A stretch of DNA of 12,577 nt from Desulfobacteraceae bacterium (GTDB lineage Bacteria; Desulfobacterota; DSM-4660; Desulfatiglandales; Desulfatiglandaceae). Below, in pieces: positions 6,101 to 12,577 of this stretch (positions are counted from its first letter, which is position 1; each line of letters begins with the position of its first letter). The DNA lies in contig JAUWPC010000059.1 of the NCBI GenBank assembly GCA_030611815.1, positions 1-12,577 on the forward strand, in the 5' to 3' direction. The position numbers and the translations under genes were made by a program. The notes beneath the pieces were generated by a model. It did not search any database. It saw only the letters and a program-made list of their open reading frames with translations, and was not told the DNA's origin.

Positions 6101-6242
6101 TGCCCGAACGAAAACTGTCTTTTTCGCCAATCTCTGCGTCAGATAAAAATTTTAATCCTCAAAATACTCAATGTATTCCTGCGGTTAAAATTTTGAGCTT
6201 CCTTGATCTTGACAAAAAATCCTAGTTTTCGTTCAGACACTA
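6098..6242. mobile_element. 145-bp MITE-like element with terminal inverted repeats
   Basis: The ends are TAGTGCCCGAACGAAAACT and, inverted, TAGTGTCTGAACGAAAACT, with 17 of 19 positions matching. Inside there is a perfect 10-bp inverted pair, AAAATTTTAA (6146-6155) and TTAAAATTTT (6185-6194), enclosing a smaller ATAC-TCAAT-GTAT hairpin. No coding capacity is present. Each end begins with TA, as would be expected from insertion into a TA target (IS630/Tc1-like), which is an inference. It lies between the convergent flavoprotein and corrinoid-protein genes and supplies the flavoprotein stop codon. Its structure could also help end transcription. Confidence 0.7.
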
Positions 6243-6303
6243 TGTAATCCCCATTCTCACTCTAATCGATCTTCCCAAAACGATTAACATACTCTATACT
6301 CCT

Positions 6304-6942
6304 CTATACCCCTATTAACTGCCGAGCCAGCACAACCGCCTCGCCAGCATCAGCGCCGTAACCGTCAGCGCCAATCTCCTCGGCAAAAGAGTTACTCACC
6401 GGCGCGCCACCCACCATAATCTTTACCTTTTCCTTCAGCCCTTTTGCCTGAAGCTCCTGGATGGCACGTTTCATTTCAGGCATAGTCGTTGTCAGAAGAG
6501 CCGACAGGCCCAAAATGTCCGGTCCAATGGCCTCAATTTGCTCTATGAGCTTCTCCACCGTCAAATTTACACCCAGGTCAACCACTTCAAACCCTGCCCC
6601 TTCTAACATCATTTTAACGATGTTTTTTCCGATGTCATGAATATCACCTTTGACCGTGCCCAGAATGATGGTGCCCTTGGGTTCGCTCTCCTCACTCTTC
6701 AGCAGAGGCTTCACACTCTCTAACCCGAGTTTCATGGTTAATGCAGAGACAAGCATTTCGGGCACAAAGATTTCACTGTCGGAGAACCGTTGTCCTACTA
6801 CGTCCATAGCCGCGATGAGTCCATGATCAATGATCGACTTAGGCTCAATCCCTTCTTCAATTGCCCTCGTTACCAGTCCTTGAATCTCGGTCCTCTGCCG
6901 GGTGATTACCGCATCCTTTATCTGCTGAAGCGTATCGCTCAT
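6304..6942 (-). CDS. Corrinoid protein (MtbC/MtaC-type methyl carrier)
   Basis: This 212-residue protein carries the methyl group on a cobalamin between two methyltransferases. Residues 1-85 form the helical cap domain, with the family segment FVPEMLVSALTMKLGLESVKPLL at about 59-81. Residues 88-212 form the B12-binding Rossmann domain. The signature GDIHDIGKNIV at 99-109 contains His102, the lower axial cobalt ligand (DxHxxG). SALLTTTM (147-154) and VGGAPVS (177-183) are the other cofactor-contact loops. The start at 6942 is set by AGGGGGGAG just upstream and by the usual N-terminus; in-frame codons up to 7038 lack a site. It is the last gene of the leftward methyltransferase-transporter run, 207 bases after the UroD-type methyltransferase gene, its likely partner. 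A hairpin pair lies in that gap. Confidence 0.92.
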   Translation of the reverse strand: MSDTLQQIKDAVITRQRTEIQGLVTRAIEEGIEPKSIIDHGLIAAMDVVGQRFSDSEIFVPEMLVSALTMKLGLESVKPLLKSEESEPKGTIILGTVKGDIHDIGKNIVKMMLEGAGFEVVDLGVNLTVEKLIEQIEAIGPDILGLSALLTTTMPEMKRAIQELQAKGLKEKVKIMVGGAPVSNSFAEEIGADGYGADAGEAVVLARQLIGV

Positions 6943-7073
6943 TACTTGCTCCCCCCTGTTAATGAATCGGCGTAAACCAATACCTCTGGCAATGGTACCA
7001 TAGAACGGTTCTACCGGTTGAGTAATTGAGAAAACCAATCTTTATAAAATGTCACGAAGTTCCTTAACTTTAG

Positions 7074-7118
7074 GCACTTGAAACTTCAGGTGCTTTAGGC
7101 ACTTAAATCCCAGTGCCT
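7074..7118. repeat. Tandem hairpins with repeated TTTAGGCACTT
   Basis: The motif TTTAGGCACTT occurs twice, at about 7070-7079 and 7094-7103. The first copy starts the hairpin GCACTTGAA…TTCAGGTGC (7074-7093, one mismatch). The second starts AGGCACT-TAAATCCC-AGTGCCT (7097-7118, perfect 7-bp stem). They lie just downstream of the methyltransferase stop, between it and the corrinoid gene. Without a T-tract they look like intercistronic stability or attenuation hairpins rather than full terminators. Confidence 0.5.
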
Positions 7119-7149
7119 TCCAGAACCAACTAAAACATATCACCTCTTA

Positions 7150-8160
7150 CTAATACCCTTCATGCACGGCTGAAACAATTGCCTTGAGATTTTCCATTGG
7201 CGTGGACAAGGGTATGGCACATTCAGGCCCTATTATGTCTACCCCGGCGTCAATGGCATAACGCGCCTGTTTGTAGACATCCGCTGGAGTACCCTGGTAA
7301 AGCACCTCGGCATTGTTAACGTTTCCCACTAAACAGATACGATGCCCGATTCTTTCAACCGCAACCTTTGCATCAACCTGCCATTCGAAATGATATCCGT
7401 CAAACCCGGCATCTGCAAACATCTCAAGCCTGTCTGTGCAGTTTCCGCACACATGGAAGATTAAAGGCCCTTCGATTGCAGCGGTAAGCTCCTTATGGAT
7501 GGGCAGAAGATATTCCTCATAGTGGTAGGCGCCAACCAGATTGCCGGTAGCATGATCGGCAAGAACCACAATATCTGCACCGGCCTGGAACTGGGCCTTT
7601 GCAGAGGCGATGGTAGCAGGCATTAGCTGACGCAGCATTTTAATTATCCTATTTTTTTCCTCCATACCTATCTGGAGCAGAAAATTCTGGGTCCCTGCCA
7701 TATGATAGCCCAAAGTCCATGGTCCCATTACTTTCCCGATGATGGCCACCTGCCCGCCCACATGACGACGCAGGATAGAAAGGGCATCAAGAACAACGCG
7801 TATGGAGGGTTTTTCTAAAAAATCCTCAGGGACCACCACATCAGAAAAATCCTCATGGGGGAAATATTTGGTATCAGGCATTGTGTTCCGGTCACCCCAG
7901 TCCACCTCGCACCCGAGGGCCGCGGCCTCCTGATCCACGCTATACTCCGGCATCACAGTATCAAAGCCTAAAATCTCATGTCCCGCAAGGGCCAGATCAG
8001 CCATGGCCTGAGGATTAAGATGGGCCTCGGGAAAAGAAACCCCACAGGCATCCATCAATCCATGACATACAATAGAAGTGGGATTTCCCACTGGAGGCCG
8101 GTCCCCTTTCATGCCCTTGTATAAGGCTGACATGACCAAGTTGTAGGGTGTTGATTTCAT
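7150..8160 (-). CDS. UroD-superfamily cobalamin methyltransferase (MtaA/MtbA/CmuA-like)
   Basis: This 336-residue enzyme has the uroporphyrinogen-decarboxylase-type TIM barrel. The group includes methylcobalamin:CoM methyltransferases MtaA and MtbA and the N-terminal domain of chloromethane methyltransferase CmuA. The zinc-site pattern H-x-C…C is present as FHVCGN (His236, Cys238) and GPECAIP (Cys314), at the positions seen in MtaA-type enzymes, so it is a methyltransferase and not a decarboxylase of haem synthesis. N-terminal RPPVGNPTSI (about 21-30), MGPWTLGYHMAG (145-156) and VVLADHATGNL (198-208) fit the barrel loops. AAGGGA lies about 10 bases before the ATG. It is 114 bases downstream of dctM. 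With the adjacent corrinoid protein and the AcsE-like protein upstream it probably acts as the substrate-side methyltransferase (MT1). The methyl donor is unknown. Confidence 0.88.
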   Translation of the reverse strand: MKSTPYNLVMSALYKGMKGDRPPVGNPTSIVCHGLMDACGVSFPEAHLNPQAMADLALAGHEILGFDTVMPEYSVDQEAAALGCEVDWGDRNTMPDTKYFPHEDFSDVVVPEDFLEKPSIRVVLDALSILRRHVGGQVAIIGKVMGPWTLGYHMAGTQNFLLQIGMEEKNRIIKMLRQLMPATIASAKAQFQAGADIVVLADHATGNLVGAYHYEEYLLPIHKELTAAIEGPLIFHVCGNCTDRLEMFADAGFDGYHFEWQVDAKVAVERIGHRICLVGNVNNAEVLYQGTPADVYKQARYAIDAGVDIIGPECAIPLSTPMENLKAIVSAVHEGY

Positions 8161-8274
8161 AACGTATGATTCCCTTCAGAAAAATAGTGACATCAATTTT
8201 GTATCGAGGTTATCCACAACCCTCAGTTACTGCTTCCTATCTCTTCTCCCCTTTAACTTGCTATGATCGAGAAA

Positions 8275-9591
8275 TCATTTCAGCATCATGCTGGGTAGCC
8301 ATAAAGACAATCCTGGAAAGGCAACCACCAAGGCCAATGCAACAAAAGTGAGCCACAAATATGGTAGATTAGCCCGGTAGATCTGTCCGACAGGTATATC
8401 GTCGCCAACCACGCTCTTGAGATAAAAGATAGAAGGCCCAAATGGCGGAGACAGATAGGAAATATGCATATTCATGCAGAAGACCACGCCGAACCAGACA
8501 TTATCAAAACCCAAGTCCAGGATGATGGGCACAAAAAGAGGCATGGTCAGTAAAACAATGCCGATCCAGTCTAAGAACATGCCGAGGAAAATCAGGATTA
8601 ATTGCATGCCAATGATGGCACCCCATTTGCCAAACGGTAACGCCATAACCGCATTTCTGACGAATTGATCACCGCCAGCCAGCGTATAAACGCCGATAAT
8701 GGTCTGGGCCCCGAAGAATAACCAGGCCAACATGCATGAAATCTTGACGGTTTCATACAGCGCGCTCTTTATTCCGTTAAAAGTCAGTTTGCGGTTTATA
8801 GCAGCAGTGATAATTGCCACGAGGCAACCGATTCCTGCGGCTTCTGAGGGAGTGGCCACCCCGCCATAGATCGATCCTAAGACTGATATGGCGAGAATGC
8901 CAGGCATTATCAGACCCTTAAGCAGGAGCAGTTTCTGTTTCAACGGGATGTTGCGCTCTTCTTTGGGTGCGGCCGGGGCCATTTCCGGCTTGAGCCAGGT
9001 CGCAACAATAATATAGCAGATAAACAATCCCCCTAAGATGAGGCCGGGGATAATGCCGGCGATGAACAGGGCCCCAACGGAAGCCCCGGCGGTCATGGCG
9101 TATACGATAAATACAACACTCGGTGGGATCAAAGTGGCCATTCCTCCACCGGCACAGATGCTTCCTAAGGCAATCCTTCCGTCGTATTTCCTCTCTAACA
9201 TTGCAGGCAGGGCGATCATGCCGAAAGTGACTATTTCAGCGCCTACGATGCCGACCATGGAGGCCATGATAACGCAGGAGATGATTGTGCCGATGGCCAG
9301 TCCACCCCTGAAAGGGCCGGACCAGACATGGATGGCTTTGAATAATTGATCGGCCACGCCCGATTGCTGCAGGATTGCGGCCATGAAAATAAACAGCGGC
9401 ACCGCAACCAGGGCGTAGTTCAGCATCATTTGGTAAATCCTGCCCACCATCATGACCATAACGTTGGGGCCGAACAGGATTAGACAGAATATCACCGCTG
9501 TTGCGCCCATAACCCACGCCAAAGGCAGCCCGGTCACCAGCAGCATGATGAAGGTCACGATGAGTAAGAGAGTGATCATTTCAATGCTCAT
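8275..9591 (-). CDS. dctM: TRAP transporter large permease subunit DctM
   Basis: This 438-residue integral membrane protein is the ion-coupled channel subunit of a tripartite ATP-independent periplasmic transporter. The whole chain is hydrophobic with about a dozen membrane segments, as is usual for the family. Recognisable blocks are FIFMAAILQQSGVADQLF (about 67-84), SICAGGGMATLIPPSVVFIVYAM (about 143-165, with the conserved GG/TLIPPS loop) and GVATPSEAAGIGCL (about 244-257), plus a late NMHISYLSPPFGPSIFYLK segment that matches DctM C-terminal halves. Its ATG overlaps the dctQ stop by four bases (ATGA), so the two are translationally coupled. Length is normal and no damage is seen. Substrate specificity comes mainly from the partner DctP. 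Confidence 0.95.
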   Translation of the reverse strand: MSIEMITLLLIVTFIMLLVTGLPLAWVMGATAVIFCLILFGPNVMVMMVGRIYQMMLNYALVAVPLFIFMAAILQQSGVADQLFKAIHVWSGPFRGGLAIGTIISCVIMASMVGIVGAEIVTFGMIALPAMLERKYDGRIALGSICAGGGMATLIPPSVVFIVYAMTAGASVGALFIAGIIPGLILGGLFICYIIVATWLKPEMAPAAPKEERNIPLKQKLLLLKGLIMPGILAISVLGSIYGGVATPSEAAGIGCLVAIITAAINRKLTFNGIKSALYETVKISCMLAWLFFGAQTIIGVYTLAGGDQFVRNAVMALPFGKWGAIIGMQLILIFLGMFLDWIGIVLLTMPLFVPIILDLGFDNVWFGVVFCMNMHISYLSPPFGPSIFYLKSVVGDDIPVGQIYRANLPYLWLTFVALALVVAFPGLSLWLPSMMLK

Positions 9592-10088
9592 AGCTCAGTA
9601 CCCTTGATTGCGAGGTGAAGGTCCCGAATAAGCTTGGCGCTTCCTTGAAGTAGCAGCAGGGCCACCCCTACCACTAAGGCTATCTTAATCGGATAAACCG
9701 GAGGGTCCCATGCCGAGCTGGTGGTCTCTCCCACAAGTATGGACTGCCATGTGTACTTACTGGCGGCCCACAAAAACATCCCCAGATAGAGTGCAAAAAA
9801 GAGGTAGGTTATGGAATCTATGACGGCCCGTTGTCTGGCCGTCAGCTTGCCGTAAACTAGATCGATTTTCACGTGACGGTTGTCCTTCAGTGCCCAGGCA
9901 GCGCCCAGCACATAACTCATACCGCACCCGAAAACCATGGACTCGCTGACCCAAAGGGTGGGAAGGTGAAAAATATACCTCATCACAATCTCATAAATGA
10001 TGAAACCGACAACCAATAGGATAAGCCAGCTCCCTGCCTTTCCCACCAAAGTGGATAAAGCATCAATAAAAGATAATAACTTCTTCAT
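9588..10088 (-). CDS. dctQ: TRAP transporter small permease subunit DctQ
   Basis: This 166-residue four-helix membrane protein is the small subunit that pairs with DctM. Hydrophobic segments lie at about residues 18-36 (AGSWLILLVVGFIIYEIVM), 50-68, 90-108 and 133-150. The segment IVMRYIFHLPTLWVSESMVF (about 34-53) is the typical DctQ R-Y-F…P-W-x-E pattern at the end of helix 1. The start is supported by AGGGAGC upstream of the ATG. It overlaps dctM by four bases and follows dctP after a 143-base gap holding a strong hairpin. Confidence 0.93.
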   Translation of the reverse strand: MKKLLSFIDALSTLVGKAGSWLILLVVGFIIYEIVMRYIFHLPTLWVSESMVFGCGMSYVLGAAWALKDNRHVKIDLVYGKLTARQRAVIDSITYLFFALYLGMFLWAASKYTWQSILVGETTSSAWDPPVYPIKIALVVGVALLLLQGSAKLIRDLHLAIKGTEL

Positions 10089-10178
10089 ACTTGCTCCCTA
10101 TACCCAGGACTACGCTGCAATAACAGACCCATTTTCAAGAAAGTGTCGAAAGGTTTTGCACCACGAGAGTGCAGGATA

Positions 10179-10210
10179 GAGAAAGGAAGGCTATATAGCC
10201 CCCCTTTCTC
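10179..10210. promoter_or_regulatory. Intercistronic hairpin between dctP and dctQ
   Basis: GAGAAAGG (10179-10186) pairs perfectly with CCTTTCTC (10203-10210). Inside, GGCTA pairs with TAGCC around a short ATAT-type loop, with a small AA/CC internal mismatch. No T-run follows on either strand, so it is better read as a stem that protects the dctP message end or tunes readthrough into dctQM than as a full terminator. Confidence 0.55.
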
Positions 10211-10231
10211 CACGATGTTTACAGCAATCGA

Positions 10232-11257
10232 CTAATCAATCAACTTCAGCTCCCGCAGCCATTCTTTTTGAGAATCGACGACTTTCTTTGCCATGGGGCT
10301 CTTTTTGGCAAACTCATCCCAGATTTCCATGGCTACCGCACGGACCCGGGTCAGGTCCTCCTTGCTCCAGACATGGACCGTGACGCCCTGCCCCTTCATC
10401 TCTTTTAGTGCCCTTATGTCGTCAATGGCGATCCGTTCAACACTGTCCCATGCCCATTCACGGCAGGCCGTTTTTAAAATTTGTTTGATGTCATCCGGCA
10501 GTTTGTTCCATTCATTTATGTTAACGCTGAAACTGGCCATCGGCATGGAGTGGAAACCTGGGTAGTTTGTATATTTGGCCACCTGAAAGAAACCCATCCG
10601 CTGGTTCATGGAAGGGGAGGCCCAGTCACTGGTGTTGATCACACCCTTGTCAAGGGCCGAGTAGACCTCTCCGCCAGGTAGAACCACAACAGATGCGCCT
10701 AACTTCTGGAACAGCATGGCCGTCATGCCCTGGGGCACCCTCATCTTCAAACCTTTGTAATCCTCCATCCTCCTGATAGGTTTTGTGGAAACCATAGACT
10801 CTATGCCCCAGAACATCCACCCCACCGCATAAGCGTTATAAGGTTTGTACATCTCGTTCAACATTTCCCAGCCCCCCTTGTAGTACATCCAGGCATCCTT
10901 CTGCCAGGGTTGGGAATAAGCGGCGACCATATCAGAGATAGCTGCAAGCCCGGGTTCCTTCCCGCTGAAATAGCCCGGCCACATATGCATGGCTTGGATG
11001 ACGTTATTCTGAAGGGCATCCAGGGCTTCAAATGTGGGCACGATAGTGCCGGCAGAGTAGGGTGTTATCTCCAACCGCCCGTTTGTAAGGACCTTGACTC
11101 TCTTGCAGAAATCAACAAAGGTCTTGTATGACAGCTCAGCTGCACTCCACATAGCCTGGGCTTTCCATTTGATCGGCTTGTCCGCAGCTAAGGCTGGAGT
11201 CATTAGAAAGGTGGCCACAATAGCCAGGGTAAAAAGCGCTACGAATATTTTTTTCAT
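10232..11257 (-). CDS. dctP: TRAP transporter periplasmic substrate-binding protein DctP
   Basis: This 341-residue periplasmic receptor has a signal peptide over residues 1-25 (MKKIFVALFTLAIVATFLM…ALA before ADKPIKW). The family arginine that clamps a carboxylate is visible in YKGLKMRVPQG (Arg173), followed by LGASVVVLPGGEVYSALDKG. The IVPTFEALDALQNNV and PGYFSGKEPGLA segments recall the TakP subgroup, which binds 2-oxo acids; that is a by-eye resemblance. I chose the ATG at 11257 rather than the one two codons upstream because GGAGG lies 7 bases from the former but only 1 from the latter. It precedes dctQ and dctM and follows the AcsE-like gene, placing carboxylate uptake inside a methyl-transfer operon. 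Confidence 0.93.
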   Translation of the reverse strand: MKKIFVALFTLAIVATFLMTPALAADKPIKWKAQAMWSAAELSYKTFVDFCKRVKVLTNGRLEITPYSAGTIVPTFEALDALQNNVIQAMHMWPGYFSGKEPGLAAISDMVAAYSQPWQKDAWMYYKGGWEMLNEMYKPYNAYAVGWMFWGIESMVSTKPIRRMEDYKGLKMRVPQGMTAMLFQKLGASVVVLPGGEVYSALDKGVINTSDWASPSMNQRMGFFQVAKYTNYPGFHSMPMASFSVNINEWNKLPDDIKQILKTACREWAWDSVERIAIDDIRALKEMKGQGVTVHVWSKEDLTRVRAVAMEIWDEFAKKSPMAKKVVDSQKEWLRELKLID

Positions 11258-11365
11258 TTTCATACCTCCATTTGTCGGGTTATTGCTTACGATACTTCAA
11301 GACATTTACCGGTTATCGAAACACACCTCCTTTCTCTAAGTTTACACATTCACAGGTTCAAAGGC

Positions 11366-12160
11366 TCACTCGAATCGCCCCTCCCTGAAGGCACTAATAT
11401 ATTCCATGCAATATTCATCTCTGCCAACTACTATTAACGATGCCTTCAAAGCGCCGTAGAGCTGTTTGTCAGTGGGGTCAAGTATGGCGGAGTCCAAACC
11501 ACGGGATATGGCTGCCGTGAGAAAAGCTCGATTTACCAGTTTTCTGTTTGGGACCCCATAGGAGACATTTGTCAAACCACAGGTGGTATGAACGCCGGGG
11601 AATTCCTTCATGATCCTTTCAATTGCTTCCATGGTGGCAAGCGCTGATTGGGGATTTGTGGCCACAGGATATACCAAAGGATCAATGTAAAGGTCATCTA
11701 AAGGGATACCTGCTTCAGTAACTTCCTTTACCAGTTCATAGGCCAATCGCACCTTCTCTTCCGCTGTCTCAGCCATCGTATCTTCCGACTGGCACAGGCC
11801 AATGACCTTGGCTTTATGCTCGGCCACCAGAGGTAAAATGCCTTCCAAACGTGTTGGTTCCAGGGTTATTGAATTGATCATGGGGGTCTTATGTACGAGA
11901 GGCAGCATTGCCTTGATGACTTCAGGATCAGGGCTGTCAACGCAGAGGGGAAGGTCTGTGACCCCTTGCACCACCTCAACAACCCATTTGAGGTGTTCTG
12001 CCTCTTCCCCAACAAATGTCCCGGCATTGACGTCAATATAATCCGCACCGGCCTCGGCCTGGGCTTTAGCCTCGCTCTCGACAAATGCCTTATTCCTCGA
12101 CGAAATGGCCTGCGCAATATATTTGCGAGAGGAATTTATTCTTTCTGCAATAATCAGCAT
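11366..12160 (-). CDS. Methyltetrahydrofolate:corrinoid methyltransferase (AcsE/MtgA/MtrH-like)
   Basis: This 264-residue pterin-binding TIM-barrel enzyme moves a methyl group between a corrinoid protein and tetrahydrofolate. Residues known to bind or activate the pterin in Moorella AcsE have clear counterparts: Asp75 (CVDSPD), Asn96 (MINS), Asp160 (YIDPLVYP) and Asn198 (GLTNVSYGVPNR). AEAGADYIDVNAG (36-48) is the usual pterin-site strand. I chose the ATG at 12160 for family length and its MLIIAERIN start. A GTG at 12259 overlaps the upstream TGA (GTGA) and would add 33 unconserved-looking residues, so coupled translation is possible. It probably acts as MT2, passing methyl groups from the corrinoid protein at 6304-6942 to tetrahydrofolate. 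There are no adjacent CODH/acetyl-CoA synthase genes in the window. Confidence 0.9.
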   Translation of the reverse strand: MLIIAERINSSRKYIAQAISSRNKAFVESEAKAQAEAGADYIDVNAGTFVGEEAEHLKWVVEVVQGVTDLPLCVDSPDPEVIKAMLPLVHKTPMINSITLEPTRLEGILPLVAEHKAKVIGLCQSEDTMAETAEEKVRLAYELVKEVTEAGIPLDDLYIDPLVYPVATNPQSALATMEAIERIMKEFPGVHTTCGLTNVSYGVPNRKLVNRAFLTAAISRGLDSAILDPTDKQLYGALKASLIVVGRDEYCMEYISAFREGRFE

Positions 12161-12255
12161 GGGTCCTATCCTTGCGTCATGAGGTTGGAGGTTGGCCCCC
12201 CATGGCCTGAACAGATATGAGTTTGGCTTTAGACATGATACCGCCCATCTAATCC

Positions 12256-12576
12256 TCACTCAACCATTCCGACCACGTATGGCCCGTCAGGAACGACGAT
12301 CGTGTTGGGATTGGTTCTAATCAGATCGTTCACGGTCTCCTGCACGTCGTCGATCTTGATCATTCCCATGCTCTTCAAATCATCATTTGAAAGCGCGGGG
12401 GAGTAAACGTATATCGGCCCTGCATGGTCCGCGGCCTGGTAGATATTTTGGGCGCACCACTGGTCAATGACGAAATCCTTTGGGTCGGAATATTTCTCAG
12501 TAAATTCCTGATAACTGCATCCGGAACATATAATCTCGCTAAACTCGGGGTTCCCGATACCCTCCCTGCACTCACA
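12256..12576 (-). CDS. LarA-like (nickel-pincer lactate racemase family, DUF2088) protein, C-terminal part
   Basis: The gene runs off the right edge; 106 C-terminal residues are visible, ending MVE and a TGA. The visible part reads GIGNPEFSEII, then DPKDFVIDQWCAQNIYQAAD, then PIYVYSPALSNDDLKSMGM, then DDVQETVNDLIR and finally NTIVVPDGPYVVG. This order of blocks (a GxGxPxF turn, a helix holding QW…Q…A, a YVxSP strand, an MG-containing helix, a VLPDG-like last strand) fits the C-terminal domain of LarA-family proteins. These racemise or epimerise 2-hydroxy acids using a nickel pincer cofactor. The catalytic N-terminal domain lies outside the window, so activity cannot be judged. It is upstream of, and nearly touches, the AcsE-like gene. 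Confidence 0.6.
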   Translation of the reverse strand, partial: CECREGIGNPEFSEIICSGCSYQEFTEKYSDPKDFVIDQWCAQNIYQAADHAGPIYVYSPALSNDDLKSMGMIKIDDVQETVNDLIRTNPNTIVVPDGPYVVGMVE

Positions 12577-12577
12577 G

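Noticed and set aside
10142..10156. AGTGTCGAAAGGTTTT resembling the element end
   Set aside because: It lacks the leading T and the AACGAAAA core, and there is no inverted partner.
1..12577. CRISPR array, tRNA, rRNA or phage genes
   Set aside because: No regularly spaced direct repeats, no tRNA-like cloverleaf or rRNA sequence, and no integrase, capsid or transposase reading frames were seen.

Overview
This window looks like a piece of an anaerobic bacterial genome, most likely a Desulfobacterota (deltaproteobacterial) sulfate reducer or syntroph. That is an inference from the gene families: corrinoid methyl transfer, a tripartite TRAP transporter, a geranylgeranyl-reductase-type flavoprotein and small ABM-domain proteins. 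No marker gene in the window settles the taxonomy.

Right half (about 6300-12577, all minus strand, read from high to low coordinates): the C-terminus of a LarA-like protein, an AcsE/MtrH-type methyltetrahydrofolate-corrinoid methyltransferase, a TRAP transporter (dctP, dctQ, dctM), a UroD-superfamily MtaA/CmuA-type methyltransferase with an H-x-C...C zinc site, and a cognate corrinoid protein with a GDIHDIG cobalamin-ligand motif. Together these form a complete three-component corrinoid methyl-transfer chain joined to a dedicated carboxylate importer. The simplest reading is uptake and demethylation of a methylated organic acid, with the methyl group delivered to tetrahydrofolate and the Wood-Ljungdahl pathway. 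The substrate is unknown. Hairpins in the dctP-dctQ gap and in the methyltransferase-corrinoid-protein gap may tune relative expression.

Middle (about 4069-6242): a flavoprotein on the plus strand converges on the corrinoid gene. Upstream of it and divergent is a minus-strand pair of DNA-binding proteins: an HU/IHF-family protein and a small coiled-coil/basic-linker/winged-helix protein. Good sigma70-type promoters face both ways from the shared intergenic region. Two related palindromic repeats (145 bp and 41 bp) lie exactly at the 3' ends of the flavoprotein and HU genes and supply both TAG stop codons.

Left part (1-3873): a minus-strand group of a cyclic-nucleotide-binding-fold protein, a decayed small helical-protein gene, an ABM-domain protein and an ABC-type branched-chain-amino-acid-like periplasmic binding protein. 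A plus-strand ABM protein is also present, apparently once translationally coupled to an upstream gene of which only a 70-codon tail remains. The stretch 2706-3567 is largely degenerate. It holds a probable promoter, a broken signal-peptide-like start, and a diverged copy of the sequence just upstream of the binding-protein gene.
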